NCBI GenBank assembly: GCA_009809945.1
Contig: WTPW01000320.1
Location: 345,444 to 409,443 of the forward strand
Direction of reading: 5' to 3'
Length of the DNA stretch: 64,000 nucleotides
Source: Gigaspora margarita
Lineage: Eukaryota > Glomeromycota > Glomeromycetes > Diversisporales > Gigasporaceae
Position 1 is the stretch's first letter, and the number at the start of each line of letters is the position of its first letter. A model generated the notes under the pieces. The model did not search any database and was not told the DNA's origin. It saw only the letters and a program-made list of their open reading frames with translations. Made by a program: the position numbers and the translations under genes. This document shows, one piece after another, positions 11,537 through 24,055 of the stretch.

Positions 11537-12017
11537 TGTCACGAACAAAAAGTAATGCTGATCACAAATTTATACTGCGCTACATTTCATATAACGCATA
11601 ACAATGCTAATTGATCATGCATACAATTAATCATGCATAATTGATCATGCATGCTCTCATTGAATGTAATTGGCTTATGACGAAATGATTTAGAAACAAT
11701 ACAATCTATCAGATGATATGATATTGTCATAGATAGGACATCGTATGATATTAACAAGTACCAAAATATTAGATTAGCGATTCCTATAATATTTGTTAAG
11801 TATAAAAAGAAGGATTGTTTTATCTCTTCTGGAAAGGAATCTGTGGATTATTATATAATTAAATCTAGAATAAAGATTAACACAATAAATATTTTTCTCC
11901 CCAAGTCACACTTTCTTATTAAATTGGGATAAATCACCAAGTCATGCCTCTGACGAGTTACTTTTTATCATCTTTTAGATCATAACTATACATAATTGAC
12001 CATTTCCCCCCGTAACA
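11537..12017 (+). repeat. 3' LTR
   Basis: 481 bp, TGTCACGAAC...CCGTAACA, uninterrupted. It provides the empty-site reference for the foldback element in its partner. Confidence 0.85.
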
Positions 12018-12089
12018 ACATGAATGTTATGATGAATCCATGTATGTGCATAAATTTTCAATTCTTATCTTTTAATCTATTTTTTTTTT

Positions 12090-13300
12090 AAATATTAAAG
12101 GTGAGACCTTGCTTTTATCTTTATTAAATTTAATAGAAACGTTTTATATTACAGAAAGAAATTTCATTTTTTTAAATTTAATGCTAAGAATAAAAACTTA
12201 GACATATATATAAGTAAACCTAAATACTTATCTGTGGCCTAAACCTACCAGAGTGGCCAAGGCTCACCTATATTTGGGTATATGTAAGAATATCAGATGG
12301 AGGTGTAGAAAATTTAATCTATTTGTACAACCATGTATCAATTTTGTGCAGTGATATAGTGGAAATATGATTACTGTTATCTTGTAAATTATTTGAAGAA
12401 TTGGTAAAAGAGATATATTAGAAAAAAAGATAAAGGTTAAGAGTGTAACTCTTGATTTTGAGATCTAGAAATGCAGTATGGAATCCAAATATTTGTATAA
12501 ATTTGTTGGTTGATATGAAGTAGAAGTGAAATAGTAAGAGAGCANGCAGATTTAGAAGATNAAGTAAATTCNTATAGAGTAGAAATAATATCTAGAGGTA
12601 TAAAACCAGATAGAGTAGAAAACAGAGAGGGTATGTTAGGAAGTTAATGAATTTGAAAACTATCCAAATTCATAATTTGGGTATAAAGGTTCTCAGCAAC
12701 TAGATTAGAGATTTCAAGTTTGTTAGAGCTTAGTATATGGGCTAAAGAATCTTTTATAAGTTTTAGTAAGGGTTCAGAGGTTGGACAAATAGTCCAGTAT
12801 AGGGGTTCACTTGCTTGTTGACAAAGGTGACAGATATTAGGATAGGATGGATTTCTTCGATAAAGAATATGTGGAGCAGAGAGATCATCTAAAAGTAGTT
12901 TGATTCTAAAAGATTTGAGAGTTGAAGAGTGAAAACTATATAAAAAGTTTGAAATTTTTTGGTTGTTATTAATATATAGCCAGGTAGCATTCCAGTTAAT
13001 ATATTATGATATTGGTAGCCATTGTTGAAACTGGTTTTGAGAAGACCAAAGAGCAAGTATATGTGCATGGCATAAAGTTCTAACACAGCGACGGATAGAA
13101 AGTTCAATAGGAAAATTATCAACAGAAAGAGTAAAGTTGTAATTGTAAATATTCTGTGGATCAAAAAGAAAATAGGGAGCAGTTTGATGGCAGCAGGCTA
13201 GTTGATCAGCTTTGTTATTATATTCATCTTCTTGGTGTGCAATAACTTTATGAAAAGTAATATTAAGATTATATTATTTAATAAAGTTTAATAATATATT
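12090..13300 (-). pseudogene. LINE 3' end: C-terminal Cys motif and 3' UTR
   Basis: A diverged C-terminal region includes NICHLCQQASEPLYWTICP, the Cys/His-type motif found after RNase H in many LINEs. In-frame stops interrupt it, and the last 300-odd bases look non-coding. Three ambiguous bases lie at 12545-12572. Confidence 0.6.
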
Positions 13301-13620
13301 TCAAATAGACCAATAAGGTATATTAAAAAGTTTAGAGAAGGGTGTAGTATGAATTAGGCTATTGTATTTGGATATTACAGATTGGGAATCTGTAAAAATT
13401 TGAATAGAACAGTTTCTGGGAGCAGTGCTAATAGCTGATAGAATAGCTACTAGTTCAGCTTTATAAGAACATGGGCAAAATTTAATTTGTGATTGGAAAG
13501 TATGTAGAATATTTTGATTATGTAATTGAATCCAGCCAATACCCATAGAGCACTGAGAGTTGCCAAGATCAATAACAGACCATCAGTATAAAATGTTAAT
13601 TCTGTTAGATGACTGTTATA
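13301..13620 (-). pseudogene. LINE RNase H domain
   Basis: Two frames share the domain. One has LTFYTDG (first catalytic Asp). The other, 13546-13301, has YKAELVAILSAI (catalytic Glu) and IFTDSQSV (second Asp). A frameshift near 13555 separates them, so the acidic triad survives in sequence but not in one frame. Confidence 0.8.
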
Positions 13621-14993
13621 ATGACAAATAGATTGCAAAGTATTTTGTGCAAGACTAGGTTGAAAAAAGAAACGTATTTGTGCATTAGATATAAGAAGAT
13701 TTAGTAATATTGGAATTCTAATTGGATTTCTTGCTGCAGTCGAAAAGATGAGATCAAGATAACTTGCATTAAGGTTTACAGATTTGTCAGGATTAAGTCT
13801 TCCAAAAAAATTGGTAGCATGGCTTGTTGGAATAAGAATAGTACATTTGTTTGCAATAATATTGGAATTGAGAGTGCAGTTAGCACATGGTGATGTGGTA
13901 ATAGATGGTGTTGGGTATAGGCATGTAAATTGTAGTTGGATATTACATTGCCAGTATGTAATAAGAGTATAATCTGAAGTATTAGATTGGTGACGTACTT
14001 TGCCAATAATTATTTGATTATCAAATAAGGTAATAAGCCAAGGTTTCATATGTTTAGAAAAGTTTCCAGTAGTATAACTATAGTAGTTAGTTTGGGGTAA
14101 ATTGAAGTGTGGATAAATAGTACATTCTTAGGTATGACTAGTTGTTTGATTTTCCAAGAAGGTAAACCACAAAGAAATTTTGCCTTTTGGAATTTTATTA
14201 AGTCTAGGTGAGATATGTTTCCAATCAAGCAAACAAGAATTGTCAAAGGAGATAAGTTGGTCGAGAAATAGAAGATGATGATATCTAATTTGTTTTTTTG
14301 AAGATAGAGTATTTGGGATATGATGATAGTATAGATTCAAGAGAAATAGATCCATTTTTGATAGTAAATGGAATATTAAAATTAGGGTTAGTATTAATAG
14401 TCCAATCCAGATGTTTAAAAAGTTTGATAATTTTGAAATTAGTTGTATTGCAGTTAGGACTATCTATAGTAGGATTAGGATGTAAAAAGATGCTAGTGGA
14501 TGATCAAAGATTATTTTGAATTTGCTGGATTCGAATGTGAGTTGTAGTACCAAGTAGGTTGTTATCATTTAAGTGTTTGATAAAGTTTGAGATATGATGT
14601 TGAAGCTGAATATCCCAAATATTTTTAATATTATAAAGTTGGGGATGAAGAAGAGTACTAGTAGGAATTGTTCAGCTAAGTTTGGCTTTGTGTTTAACAA
14701 GACCAATATGATGTGAAAGAATTTTGTTACAAGCTGATCTATTAATAACAATATTTTGAATACAGTATTCTATAGTAGGAATAATAACAGTGTTGATAAT
14801 GTATCGTGCCTGTGTATCAGTAATTTGTTTAGTTCTGGCAATATTGATAAGTTGAGAGGATTCTGTTATTAATAGGCATGTTTGTTTTGATGCTTATTAT
14901 TGAGTGTAAACCAGCATCCAAGAAATTTGAAAGGTTTACTTGATGGCCATAGTGGAAGAGCATGATTATTAAAGATAATAGGAGTATAGTTAT

Positions 14994-15930
14994 TTACTTT
15001 AAATTAGTTGATAAAATAGATTTAGAAGGATTAACTTGAATATTAGCCATAGTATAGAAAAACTCTGCAATAGAAATCATTCTAGTAAGTTCAAGTTGTG
15101 AAGAGGCAATCCACAGAGTATCATCCATATAAGCCAAGACAGAACATTTTGTTTGAATTTTGTCAAATGTTTGATTTTTGAGATTAGTTATCCAGGATGT
15201 ACCAATTGAATAACCAGATGTATTGGCATGAATATGGGTAATTAAAGGATTATAATAGATTCTCCAAAGAAGAGGAGTAATAGTTTCACCTTGATCTATA
15301 CCATTCTGAACCTGATAAGGTGCAGTAAGGCCAAGATTAGTGATAACTTGATTTTGTCTATTAGTAAGTAGATCCAGAAGAATATTAATTATACTAGATG
15401 GTAGGTTAAGATGAGAAAGTGAATGTTTGAAGAGTGTAAAATTGACAGAATCATAGGCCTTGCTCATGTCTTGAGAAAGTAACCAAATTTCTTTATGATT
15501 ACAATTTGCATCTTCTATTAAATTATTTAGAATATGGATAGGAATAGAAGTGCTATTGTTTGGCAGTGCAATATAGTTGTAAGGTGATAGTATAGTATGT
15601 TGTGAGAAAACTTGATTTAGTCTATTAGTAAGGATTTTTGTATAAATTTTTCTGATGTGTTCAATAAGGCTAATAGGTCTTGTAAGATTTAGATTACTCT
15701 CAAAAGTGTTATTTTTAGAATAGGAAAAATCCTTCCATGTTTCCATAATTTAGGAATACAGTTTTTAGACAAACATCGATTAAATAAAGCAGTAAGTATA
15801 GTGATACCATGTAAACCAAGGTGTTTAATCATTTCATAGCTAATTCCTGTAGAACCACAGGCTTTGCCATTTGGAAGTTTAAAAATTGTTTGGAGAACTT
15901 CTTCTACTATAATAGTATCAGTAAGAGAAG
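14994..15930 (-). pseudogene. LINE reverse transcriptase
   Basis: The 250-codon frame 15746-14994 has RPISL, DMSKAYDSV (first Asp motif), GIDQGETITPLLW and AYMDDTLW, the catalytic motif with YMDD. Just upstream in another frame (about 15930-15750) is GKACGSTGISYEMIKHLG, the RT N-terminal motif, so a frameshift lies near 15735-15745. The catalytic aspartates are intact. Confidence 0.85.
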
Positions 15931-16678
15931 TATACCAGGCAGGATTAATATGAGAAAGTGGCTGATAGTATTTATACCAAAAGTTGTCAAAGAGAGGTTG
16001 GTTGATAGGTCTGTAAGCAGTCCAATTATGGTAATGTGATTGAACATGCTATTTGATTGAGCTAGAATTTGTAACAAGTTGGTTATCAAGTTTGATATTT
16101 GTGAAATGAATAGAAGGTTGGTATCGATCAAGAATACTATTAATAGCTTGTGTAGGTTTGGATATAAGTGTTTCACATCATTTTTCAGAGGCTTGATTAA
16201 TTTGTTGTTGAAGAAGAAGGGAGTATTCTAACTGATAAGCATGGTAGACTTGTTTCTAGGCTTTATAGGCATGTTGAAACCATGGTTGAATACTAGAGGG
16301 ATCAAGTGATAAAAGAGAATCCAGGTTACATTTGGTATAAAAATTAATAGAGAGAATATGTGAGTTAATATGTGGAAAGTAAATATTTGAGTTGTTTTTT
16401 ATAGTTTTAATGAGATGGCCAAGTTTTTTAAGTCCAGTATAAAGAGCAGTACAATGTGGCATATATTTGTGGTTGTAGCTGCATTTGCGAGATATTTTGT
16501 TAGGAATTAATTAAATTGCTGCTTGTAGAATAGAGTGTTGAATTTTGTGCCAAGTAGTATCAATATTTTCATGAGTATTTGTTAAGAAAGGTATATTATG
16601 TTGTAAAAATAGCTGAGTAATAAGCTCTGAGAACTCTGTCCACTGGTCTGATGACATGGATTTGTAGTTAAAAATTCT

Positions 16679-17575
16679 TCAACTAATGCCTGTATGTATA
16701 TGAGGAGGTTTGATATAAGCATTAGTAAATGTCCAGGAAGAAGAAAGAATAGAATGGTCCCTAAGAGTACTAGTCTGGCTATTATCAAGGTTATATAAAA
16801 GAATAAATTGTATATTAAATGAGTCTGTCCATATATAGTCTATTCTGCTATGAGTTAAATTGTTTGACCAGATATAATATGTATTGTTAAAGTGGGCACC
16901 TATATCAAACATGTTTATATGATGCAGAAAGTTGATAAGTTTGTATTTGGATAAAGAAGAGCTTATTGTATCATCCTGAGTATTAAAGTCCCCAAGAATA
17001 ATAGGATGAAGATTAAGTTGTCGAGCTTGTAAAATCCAGTTAATAACAGTATTTTGAGTATTATTTCTTTTAATAGTATCAGTTGAAGATAAATAAACAG
17101 AAATAATTCGTAATTTGATATTGCTTTTAAAAAAGAGATCTAGTGCAACTGCACCTTCTGGATGTGTATAGCTGCTATGAACATGAGGTTTGAGATAGTT
17201 ATGAATCATAATAACAGCACCTTCTATTGAACTATCAGCATTAGCCCAATAATATGTATACAAATTATTGTTACAAAATAAGAGTTTGGTTTTGTATAAA
17301 ATTTTGGTTTCTGTGATACAAGCAATAGAGATATTGTGATTGATATAGTAAACATGCCATATTTGTCTCTTAGAAGCTGAGTTAAAATCTCTAACATTGT
17401 GAGTAGCAATATTAATGTGTAGATCATGAGTAGATTGTNAGTTTGAAGGTATTATNAGATTNTTGTTTGCAGTTGGTAAATTATTATAAGNTAATGAAGT
17501 AGNAGANAGTGTAGGATAAAAGAAGTCATCTATAGAGTTTGGAATTTGAATATTATTATTATTGCTAAAGTGCAA
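16679..17575 (-). pseudogene. LINE apurinic-type endonuclease
   Basis: A 298-codon frame with the motifs of LINE AP endonucleases in order: NIATHNVRDFNS, ITETK (catalytic Glu), ILGDFNTQDD, SRIDYIWTD and LRDHSIL (catalytic His). The domain itself looks intact. Ambiguous bases at 17439-17506 affect only the N-terminal 50 residues. It ends in a stop before the RT linker, so the element as a whole is broken. Confidence 0.85.
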
Positions 17576-17593
17576 GTTAGAGCTAGTAGATTA

Positions 17594-18040
17594 TTTGAGT
17601 TCAAGTTTGTAAAAAACATGTAGATCATCAAAGGGTGAGAAGAAGTGGCCTGGTATAAAGTCCTCATATAGCAAATAAATGTGTGCCTCCATAAAATAGA
17701 AACTAATTCGTGGGTGAGGTTTTATAGAAATTCTAATATATTGGTTGGAATAGTACATAGGATAGTTTTCTTGGATATATTCTAAAAATGAACCTATAGT
17801 TTGTGGTACAGGAAGGGTTTGTAATCTGTGATGATAAAGGAATTTTTTATAGCATGCTAGTGGGTCATGTATTTCAGAAGAATCTGAGTATAGGTTTGTA
17901 GAAGTTTCCTCTACTAAAGGAGTTGTATTGGAATCAGTACTAGTAGTATCAGTTTCATCTGGTAGTAGTTCATCATCAGGGTAGGTTAGTACTAGATTGT
18001 TGTTAATATTAGAAGATAATATCTCAGAGGGAGATAATAA
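17594..18040 (-). pseudogene. LINE ORF1-like region
   Basis: An open stretch of about 149 codons with an acidic Ser/Thr-rich start (PDDELLPDETDTTSTDSN) and a conserved-looking tail (YIQENYPMYYSNQYIRISI). No start codon lies near its beginning and a stop precedes it, so it is probably the 3' part of a broken ORF1. The product family is not recognised. Confidence 0.5.
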
Positions 18041-18187
18041 TATGGATTATGAGATATTTAGTATATTGTCTTCTACGACGCTCACCGTATACCTGGCTTG
18101 CACAGCTCCACAAGATTCAGAAGTCCTCTGATTAGACGTTAGAGGACCATCATTATCCAAATCTTCTGGTAATCTTTTAATCTATTT

Positions 18188-19480
18188 ATGAAGCTCGTTA
18201 TTGTTATTTTGTTATTATTAATTTTAAAATCTACTTATCACATTGGGGTGTGCAGTATTCTATGTAAATCAAAATTATATGTAGATTCCTTATTTTTTAA
18301 ATAATCGATGATTTTAAGTGATTATAAATAGATGAACTACGTAATATATTTTATATATATATAATCGTGCTTTACTTCTTTAGATGCATGGGTTGTTTAT
18401 TTTTTTTAGCTAGAAAATTTTACAACTAAGCGATTCTTATACATAGTTTTTACAAGTTACGTGTTTTTTTCACCATTTATTGAAAACTAACTTTTTTTTT
18501 GTCTCTTTTTAAATGAGCAATTTTCACTTAAATTAATCAAACAAAATTGAATAAACTGGTAATTCTTTTAACTAAAATATAAATTTTGCTTTGTAACTTT
18601 GTTCTTTAGAACTTAATACTTACTTGTACAAAATTTGGATTCAAAGCAATCAATTTTAAAGGCTGTTCATCTAAATAAAGGTTTGAACTTGCATTTAAAG
18701 AATAAATGAAAGAAGAAACAAATGTGATAGTTAAGAATTTTGTTGAAAGTCATTTCAGTATAAATGTTGTTGATGTGATAGTACACATAGTAAAACATTC
18801 GAATATTATTTACAAAATACAAATTTAAGTGATATTTCAAATATCAGAATAATAATATGCTAAGTGTTCCTGTATAATGAGAATAGTAAGTATTTTCACA
18901 GTTTTGTTAGATTTTCTTTGTATTGTTATTTTGCGGATGTGATGTTGAATAAATTAAGTATATGATCTCAAGAATGTTCAAACGTAATACAATCATTTTT
19001 ATTGTGATTCTAAAATTTCAAATTTAGTATAATGTTGACTGGATTAAATGCATAATTGCACTTTTTTTCTTGTTCATACTTTTATTTTTTTTATACTCGA
19101 TGTAAAACATGATGTCTTAATTTTTTATTATCTACTGAATAGAATCGAAACCAACTTTAGATCAATTTAAAATTATCCATTATTTAGAATAATTTAGAAT
19201 CACTTAGATTTAAAATTCTATTTCAACATAATTATACTCTAAATGCAATATTAGATTTGTATTTTGATTAATCAATTAAAATTATGAATTTTTGACTTTT
19301 TTTTATTTATATATTGTTGTGTGATTATAGAATAACTTGAAATCTGGCATAAACTCTTTGCATATGATATAAAATTTTATGACATGCATTTTTTTCAAAA
19401 TCCACTCAAGCTAAGCTATATTTCATATGCTAAAAAATACAGTATAGTATTTACTAAATCAAATTCCAATTCCATATTAT
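18188..19480. other. Spacer shared with copy B
   Basis: AT-rich sequence aligning with 45665-46613. No gene was seen. It lies downstream of the VIT-vWA relic on the minus strand, so it is probably 3' flank. Confidence 0.6.
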
Positions 19481-19484
19481 TTAA

Positions 19485-19853
19485 GGGTAGGGTGAATGTA
19501 GATCAATTTTCATATGATTTACGGGGTACAAAAAAATTTTATATAGAAAGCAAAAATATGCTTCTAATAAAACTTTTCAAGATTATAGCCAGTATTTTCC
19601 AAAATTTTGTGGTATATAATTTGAAGTCTCCTATTTATTATAGTAAAATTTTAAACCCTGTATCATTTAAAAAATTTGCCTTTGTATATTGGTAAAAAAA
19701 ACTTAGATGATCCCAAATTTCCTTAGGTTGCACAAAAATCGCCAATTCTGATTGGTTGAATCGTTGTTGTTTACAACCCTGATTGGTCAATCACCTGATT
19801 TCATATGATTACAATATGATCATTATTAAAAATGATCTACGTTCACCCTACCC
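19485..19853. mobile_element. TTAA-target inverted-repeat element, 369 bp
   Basis: The ends are GGGTAGGGTGAATGTAGATC and the complement of GGGTAGGGTGAACGTAGATC, flanked by TTAA at 19481-19484 and 19854-19857. Copy B shows a single TTAA at 46614-46617 in the same flanks, so both the duplication and the empty site are visible. TTAA targeting is typical of piggyBac. It has no coding capacity. A related copy lies at 54354-54848. Confidence 0.85.
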
Positions 19854-20209
19854 TTAAACATTATTATTCTCAATATTATATTTTTATTATAATTTTGATT
19901 TCAATATTATATGCAAAAAATCAAAAACTTTTAATGTTATAATATCAATAATAAGCAGATACATAATATTCTTATACAAATCTTTATGTACTGTTAATAC
20001 TAAGCAATTATTCATCTGCCTATTTTTTAACCTATTCTTTAGTTTTTTCCAAATTTCATTAACTCTTTGTTCATCACTACCAACTTCTTTTTTCAATATC
20101 ATGTTAGCCTTTACATAACACATTTCACTTACTTCCTTTAATGTTTCAAACATTATAATTTCCAAATAATTTCTCACTATCAATCACAATAGATTCAAAA
20201 CTTTTAATA

Positions 20210-21319
20210 CAGTGATCTGCCATATTATTGTAGACACTTTTTAAAAATTTATAAAGAGCTAAATATTTAAGTTATTAAGCCAAAAATTAAATTATAAATT
20301 CTTTAAATCTATATTTTTTAAATAAAAAAACGTTTAAAAGATTTTATGCTATAGTTTTTAAAATAATTAAGTTCAAGTAAAATATTAGATTTTTACATTT
20401 GATCAGTTTTTATTGTTGCACAAAATTAATTAAAATAATAGCTATATAGTAAAAAATAATTTTTATTAAGCTAATTGAATTTCAAAAATAAGCAAAAATT
20501 ATTCAGTATACAAATTACATATAATCTTAAATTTTTATAAAATTTTAAAAAATTTTAAGGTAGTTATTATTTCTAAATATAGTAATACAATTATTAATTC
20601 AAAATTATATCAATTACCAAATATAGGGGTCGTCTAAAGCCATGTACTCACATGTTATTTTTGTGTAAATCACCCAACCAGAGTTGTGAAATTTTGTTTA
20701 TACGGATCAGCCCGAAGAAGACAAAAAACAAAAAAATGCAAGAACATAAAAATAGCAGTTCAAACCTGTCTTGGGCCATTAATAAAAAATGCTAAGAAGA
20801 CAATTTTACCTATATGTTCATCCTAACTCTAACCCCGATCCTAATGCTAAACAGGCTCTAACCCTAATTTTAACTAAATTTTCAAAAAATCACGTGGGTA
20901 CATGGCTTTAGCCATTCCCCAAATATAGTAATTTTATTGCTATATATAGTAATTCAATAAATATTTTTTGAAAAATTATAAAATTTTTAAAATATATGCA
21001 ATTTGTTATGCTAAATAACTATATTTAAAAAAAATTGCTAGTTTATTAATAAAAAATTTAAGTTTATATATTACTATATTTAGTAATTCTAGTTACTATA
21101 AAACTATATTAAAATTTAGAAAATCAGTCAAATATAAAAATCCAAAATTTTACTTAAACTTAATTATCTCAAAAACTGTAGCATAAAAATTTTAAAACTT
21201 TTTTTTATTTAAAAGATATAGATTTAAAGAATTTATAATTTAATTTTAGTCTAATATCTTAGATATTTAGCTCTATATAAATTTTTAAAAAGTGTCCACA
21301 ATAATATGGCAGGCCACTG
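20210..21319. mobile_element. Long-inverted-repeat TA-target element, 1.1 kb
   Basis: The ends CAGTGATCTGCCATATTATT and the complement of CAGTGGCCTGCCATATTATT continue into arms of several hundred bases. TA flanks both sides (20208-20209, 21320-21321). Copy B lacks it near 46980. The arms are separated by a nested hAT-like element at 20626-20919. It has no coding capacity. Confidence 0.85.
20626..20919. mobile_element. hAT-like MITE nested in the palindrome
   Basis: The ends pair AAAGCCATGTACTCACATG with AAAGCCATGTACCCACGTG after a GGGG start, flanked by an 8-bp direct repeat, CAAATATA (20618-20625 and 20920-20927). The interior contains CTAACCC/CCCTAA-like runs. It inserted after the host palindrome. 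Confidence 0.8.
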
Positions 21320-21675
21320 TATTATTTTTATCAAACCAAGAATAAAATTTATCAGATGGTAAAAATGATCTGCAAAATAAGATTAAGAAGACTATAAAGA
21401 ATTTCAATATTTGGAGGCTTTTACTTTACTGTAACAACTAGTAAATCTGTTATATCAGAATCTTTACTACTTTTTTATATACTTTATCATAATTGCTTAC
21501 TGCAACATTAATGCGAAATGCTCACTTACTGGCACACCTATTGAGAAAGTAGCACCAGTAACTAGAACTATTATTTGGTTTGATTAGATCTTGGCTTCAA
21601 CCACTAATTCACTACCCCTTTCATCAACCACAAACAAGCTAATTATATCTAAATCAAAGTTATTCACATATGTTA

Positions 21676-21859
21676 CAGTTTAACCCCACTATAGTCACAC
21701 TGTTTGGCAAAAATTTGATGTGACTATAGCGAGAGAAATATAGTAATGGTCATATCATGTGATTATAGCGAGAGTTAATTTTATATTACTGCAAATGATT
21801 GGTATATAGTTTCAAGAAAATGTTACTATTTCAGATGTGACTATAGCGGGGTTAGACTG
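21676..21859. mobile_element. Tc1/mariner-type MITE, 184 bp
   Basis: The inverted ends CAGTTTAACCCCACTATAGT and complement CAGTCTAACCCCGCTATAGT extend to about 25 bp. TA lies on both sides (21674-21675, 21860-21861). In copy B the same flanks are joined near 47325-47335 without it. A third, internal copy of the GTGACTATAGCGAGAG end motif is present. Confidence 0.9.
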
Positions 21860-23000
21860 TATAATAATATGCTAAAAAATTTATAAACAAAAAAAAGCAT
21901 CCTTTGTATTTAGAAGCCAAATTATTAGTTATGCCCAACTTCACAATTTGTTCACGAATAAGTGAGTCTAATATATTTTTTCCTTTATTTCTTGAATGCT
22001 TATAAAGAAATGAAGTTCCTTATTCAAGATCTTGAATAAGTTTTCCAGCTATAGGTGTGTGAATTTTTGTTCCTTTTAAAGATACAGGATCCAATAAAAT
22101 AGAAAACTTCATAGGACCATCCTGAGAAATTGCACTTAATATAATTTCTTTATAAGGCTCAATGTCTTTTTCGAATACACAATAAATTATAAACTGAGCC
22201 CAGGATAAATTGGTGGGATTAGAAATGGTGCTTGTTGAATTTTTATATTTGTAAAGATAAGTTGAGTATCTGGTAGAGGTGTAGCTTTATCTTTAAAGAA
22301 ACCAATAATTGGTTTATCAGCAGAATTAGTTTCTATTAGTAAAGTATCTTCAAGGATCTGGTTTGTCCAAGTAATATTATAATCTTTAAAAGAGCTTTAT
22401 AGCATTTTTTAGCATTCCAAGAATCTTTTTATTTATTCATTATTATTTATTACAAATTGTGTATATCCTTTTTTTTTTTCTTTGCTAGACTTAATAAATT
22501 CTACAATTTGATCAATATTATAAACTTTACTGTCAGTAAGAAAAAAAACAGCAGTTGGTATTGAATTTTCAAAGGCCCATTTCAGAGGATTACAAATTTT
22601 AGTTCCTCCATAATTTGCAACCATTTCTTGAGCATGTTTAAGAGTTTTTAAAAAGCTTCTTTCAGAATAAGGTTGACTTTTTTTGAATAAAGAATCAAAC
22701 CAAGATCCGAATGATACCACATTAAAAAAAAACAGTCTTCATATAATGAACAAAGCAATAATTACAGTGCTTTAGATGCTTTTTTAATAGGCTGTCCTAT
22801 ATCGAACCAGACCTAATCATTATAGGATTTACTAATATATGATATTATAATATTTACTATATATATATCTTCAAGTTTTACCTATCAATTACAAAAATCA
22901 ATTCAAGCTTTATTTAATGAATAATAAATTTTGGTACTAAAGTTAGCATAATGTAATTAGTTTCTGTCTTAGGGTTATATTCAACATTAGCTCTAGAATA

Positions 23001-24055
23001 ACAGTCATAGGACATGTCCCCTAGAAATAAATTTATAATAAAAAATTATAAAAAAACATATGAATTTACTATATAAATTTGAGCTAAGATCCCTCTCTGG
23101 GTTAACTAATTAACTTAAAATTAAAGTTTGCAGGTATATAGAACAAGAAAAGAAGAAAATTTTGAGCTTAAAAAACCATTTAAAATTTTGCTAATTTTGC
23201 ACTTTTTCAAAACGTAACTCTGTCAAAAACAAATATTTACAAATTTTAAATCAGCATTTATGTGTAAAATTATGCTCTGAACAACTTTACTTAGGCGACA
23301 GAAGTAGGTTACCTTGTAAGAAAAATGGGTTATCTATGTACTAAAGTTAAAATTTATCGTATTTCATAATATAACTTTTTTTTTCTTATTAGGTAACCTA
23401 CTTTGGGCTCTTAAGCAAAGTTGTTCGGCATGTAATTTTACATCACATTTGAGATTGATTCGCGTTTTTCGGACCTTTTCTAAGTGAAAAATGGGTTTAA
23501 AGTTCGAAAAAAATTTTTTTTTTTAAAAAAAAAATTTTTTTCGAACTTTAAACCCATTTTTCACTTAGAAAAGGTCCGAAAAACGCGAATCAATCTCAAA
23601 TGTAATGTAAAATTACATGCCGAACAACTTTGCTTAAGAGCCCAAAGTAGGTTACCTAATAAGAAAAAAAAGTTATATTATGAAATACGATAAATTTTAA
23701 CTTTAGTACATAGATAACCCATTTTTCTTACAAGGTAACCTACTTCCGTCGCCTAAGTAAAGTTGTTCAGAGCATAATTTTACACATAAATGCTGATTTA
23801 AAATTTGTAAATATTTGTTTTTGACAGAGTTACATTTTGAAAAAGTGCAAAATTAGCAAAATTTTAATATGGTTTTTTAAGCTCAAAATTTTCTTCTTTT
23901 CTTGTTCTATATACCTGCAAACTTTAATTTTAAGTTAATTAGTTAACCCAGAGAGGGTTCTTTGCTCAAAGTTATATAGTAAATTCATATGTTTTTTTAT
24001 AATTTTTATTATAAACTTATTTTAAACCAATTTTAAGGGGACATGTCCTATGACT
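23001..24055. mobile_element. Near-perfect palindrome, 1.05 kb, young inverted-repeat element
   Basis: Arms of about 520 bp are almost identical and meet at an A/T run near 23525. The ends read AGTCATAGGACATGTCCCC on both strands. The flanks carry AATA at 22997-23000 and 24056-24059; copy B has AATA once at 48534-48537. It lies between the VIT and vWA parts of the relic gene. Transcription across it would give a long hairpin RNA. A one-ended relative is at 53779. Superfamily not assigned. Confidence 0.9.

Larger units (their letters stand above)
7164..12017 (+). mobile_element. Ty3/gypsy-like LTR retrotransposon fossil
   Basis: LTRs of about 485 bp (once its insertion is removed) and 481 bp begin TGTCA and end GTAACA. 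Next to the 5' LTR lies a primer-binding-type stretch, TGGTGGTGACTGTGAG. The interior has gag remnants with a zinc knuckle but no recognisable reverse transcriptase or integrase, so the element is deleted and broken many times. The two LTRs differ at roughly one site in ten, mostly transitions, pointing to an old insertion. Copy B has the empty site near 45610. A foldback element sits in the 5' LTR and a poly(A) retrocopy in the interior. Confidence 0.85.
12081..18171 (-). mobile_element. APE-type LINE (endonuclease-RT-RNase H), about 6.1 kb
   Basis: The ends are fixed by a target duplication, ATCTTTTAATCTAT, at 12067-12080 and again at 18172-18185. The minus-strand 3' end is a run of nine A (12081-12089). 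Copy B has the empty site once, near 45651-45664. Order on the minus strand: ORF1-like region (18040-17594), AP-type endonuclease (17575-16679), RT (about 15930-14994), RNase H (about 13610-13301), and a C-terminal CHLC...C motif (about 12850-12775). It is close to full length but inactive: RT, RNase H and the endonuclease-RT linker fall in different frames. Having both an APE endonuclease and RNase H places it among I/Tad/R1-like groups; the exact clade is not assigned. Confidence 0.9.

Noticed and set aside
7159-12022. Clear 5-bp target duplication around the LTR element
   Set aside because: CATAT on the left and ACATG on the right do not match, so the ends were set from the LTR boundaries and the copy B empty site instead.
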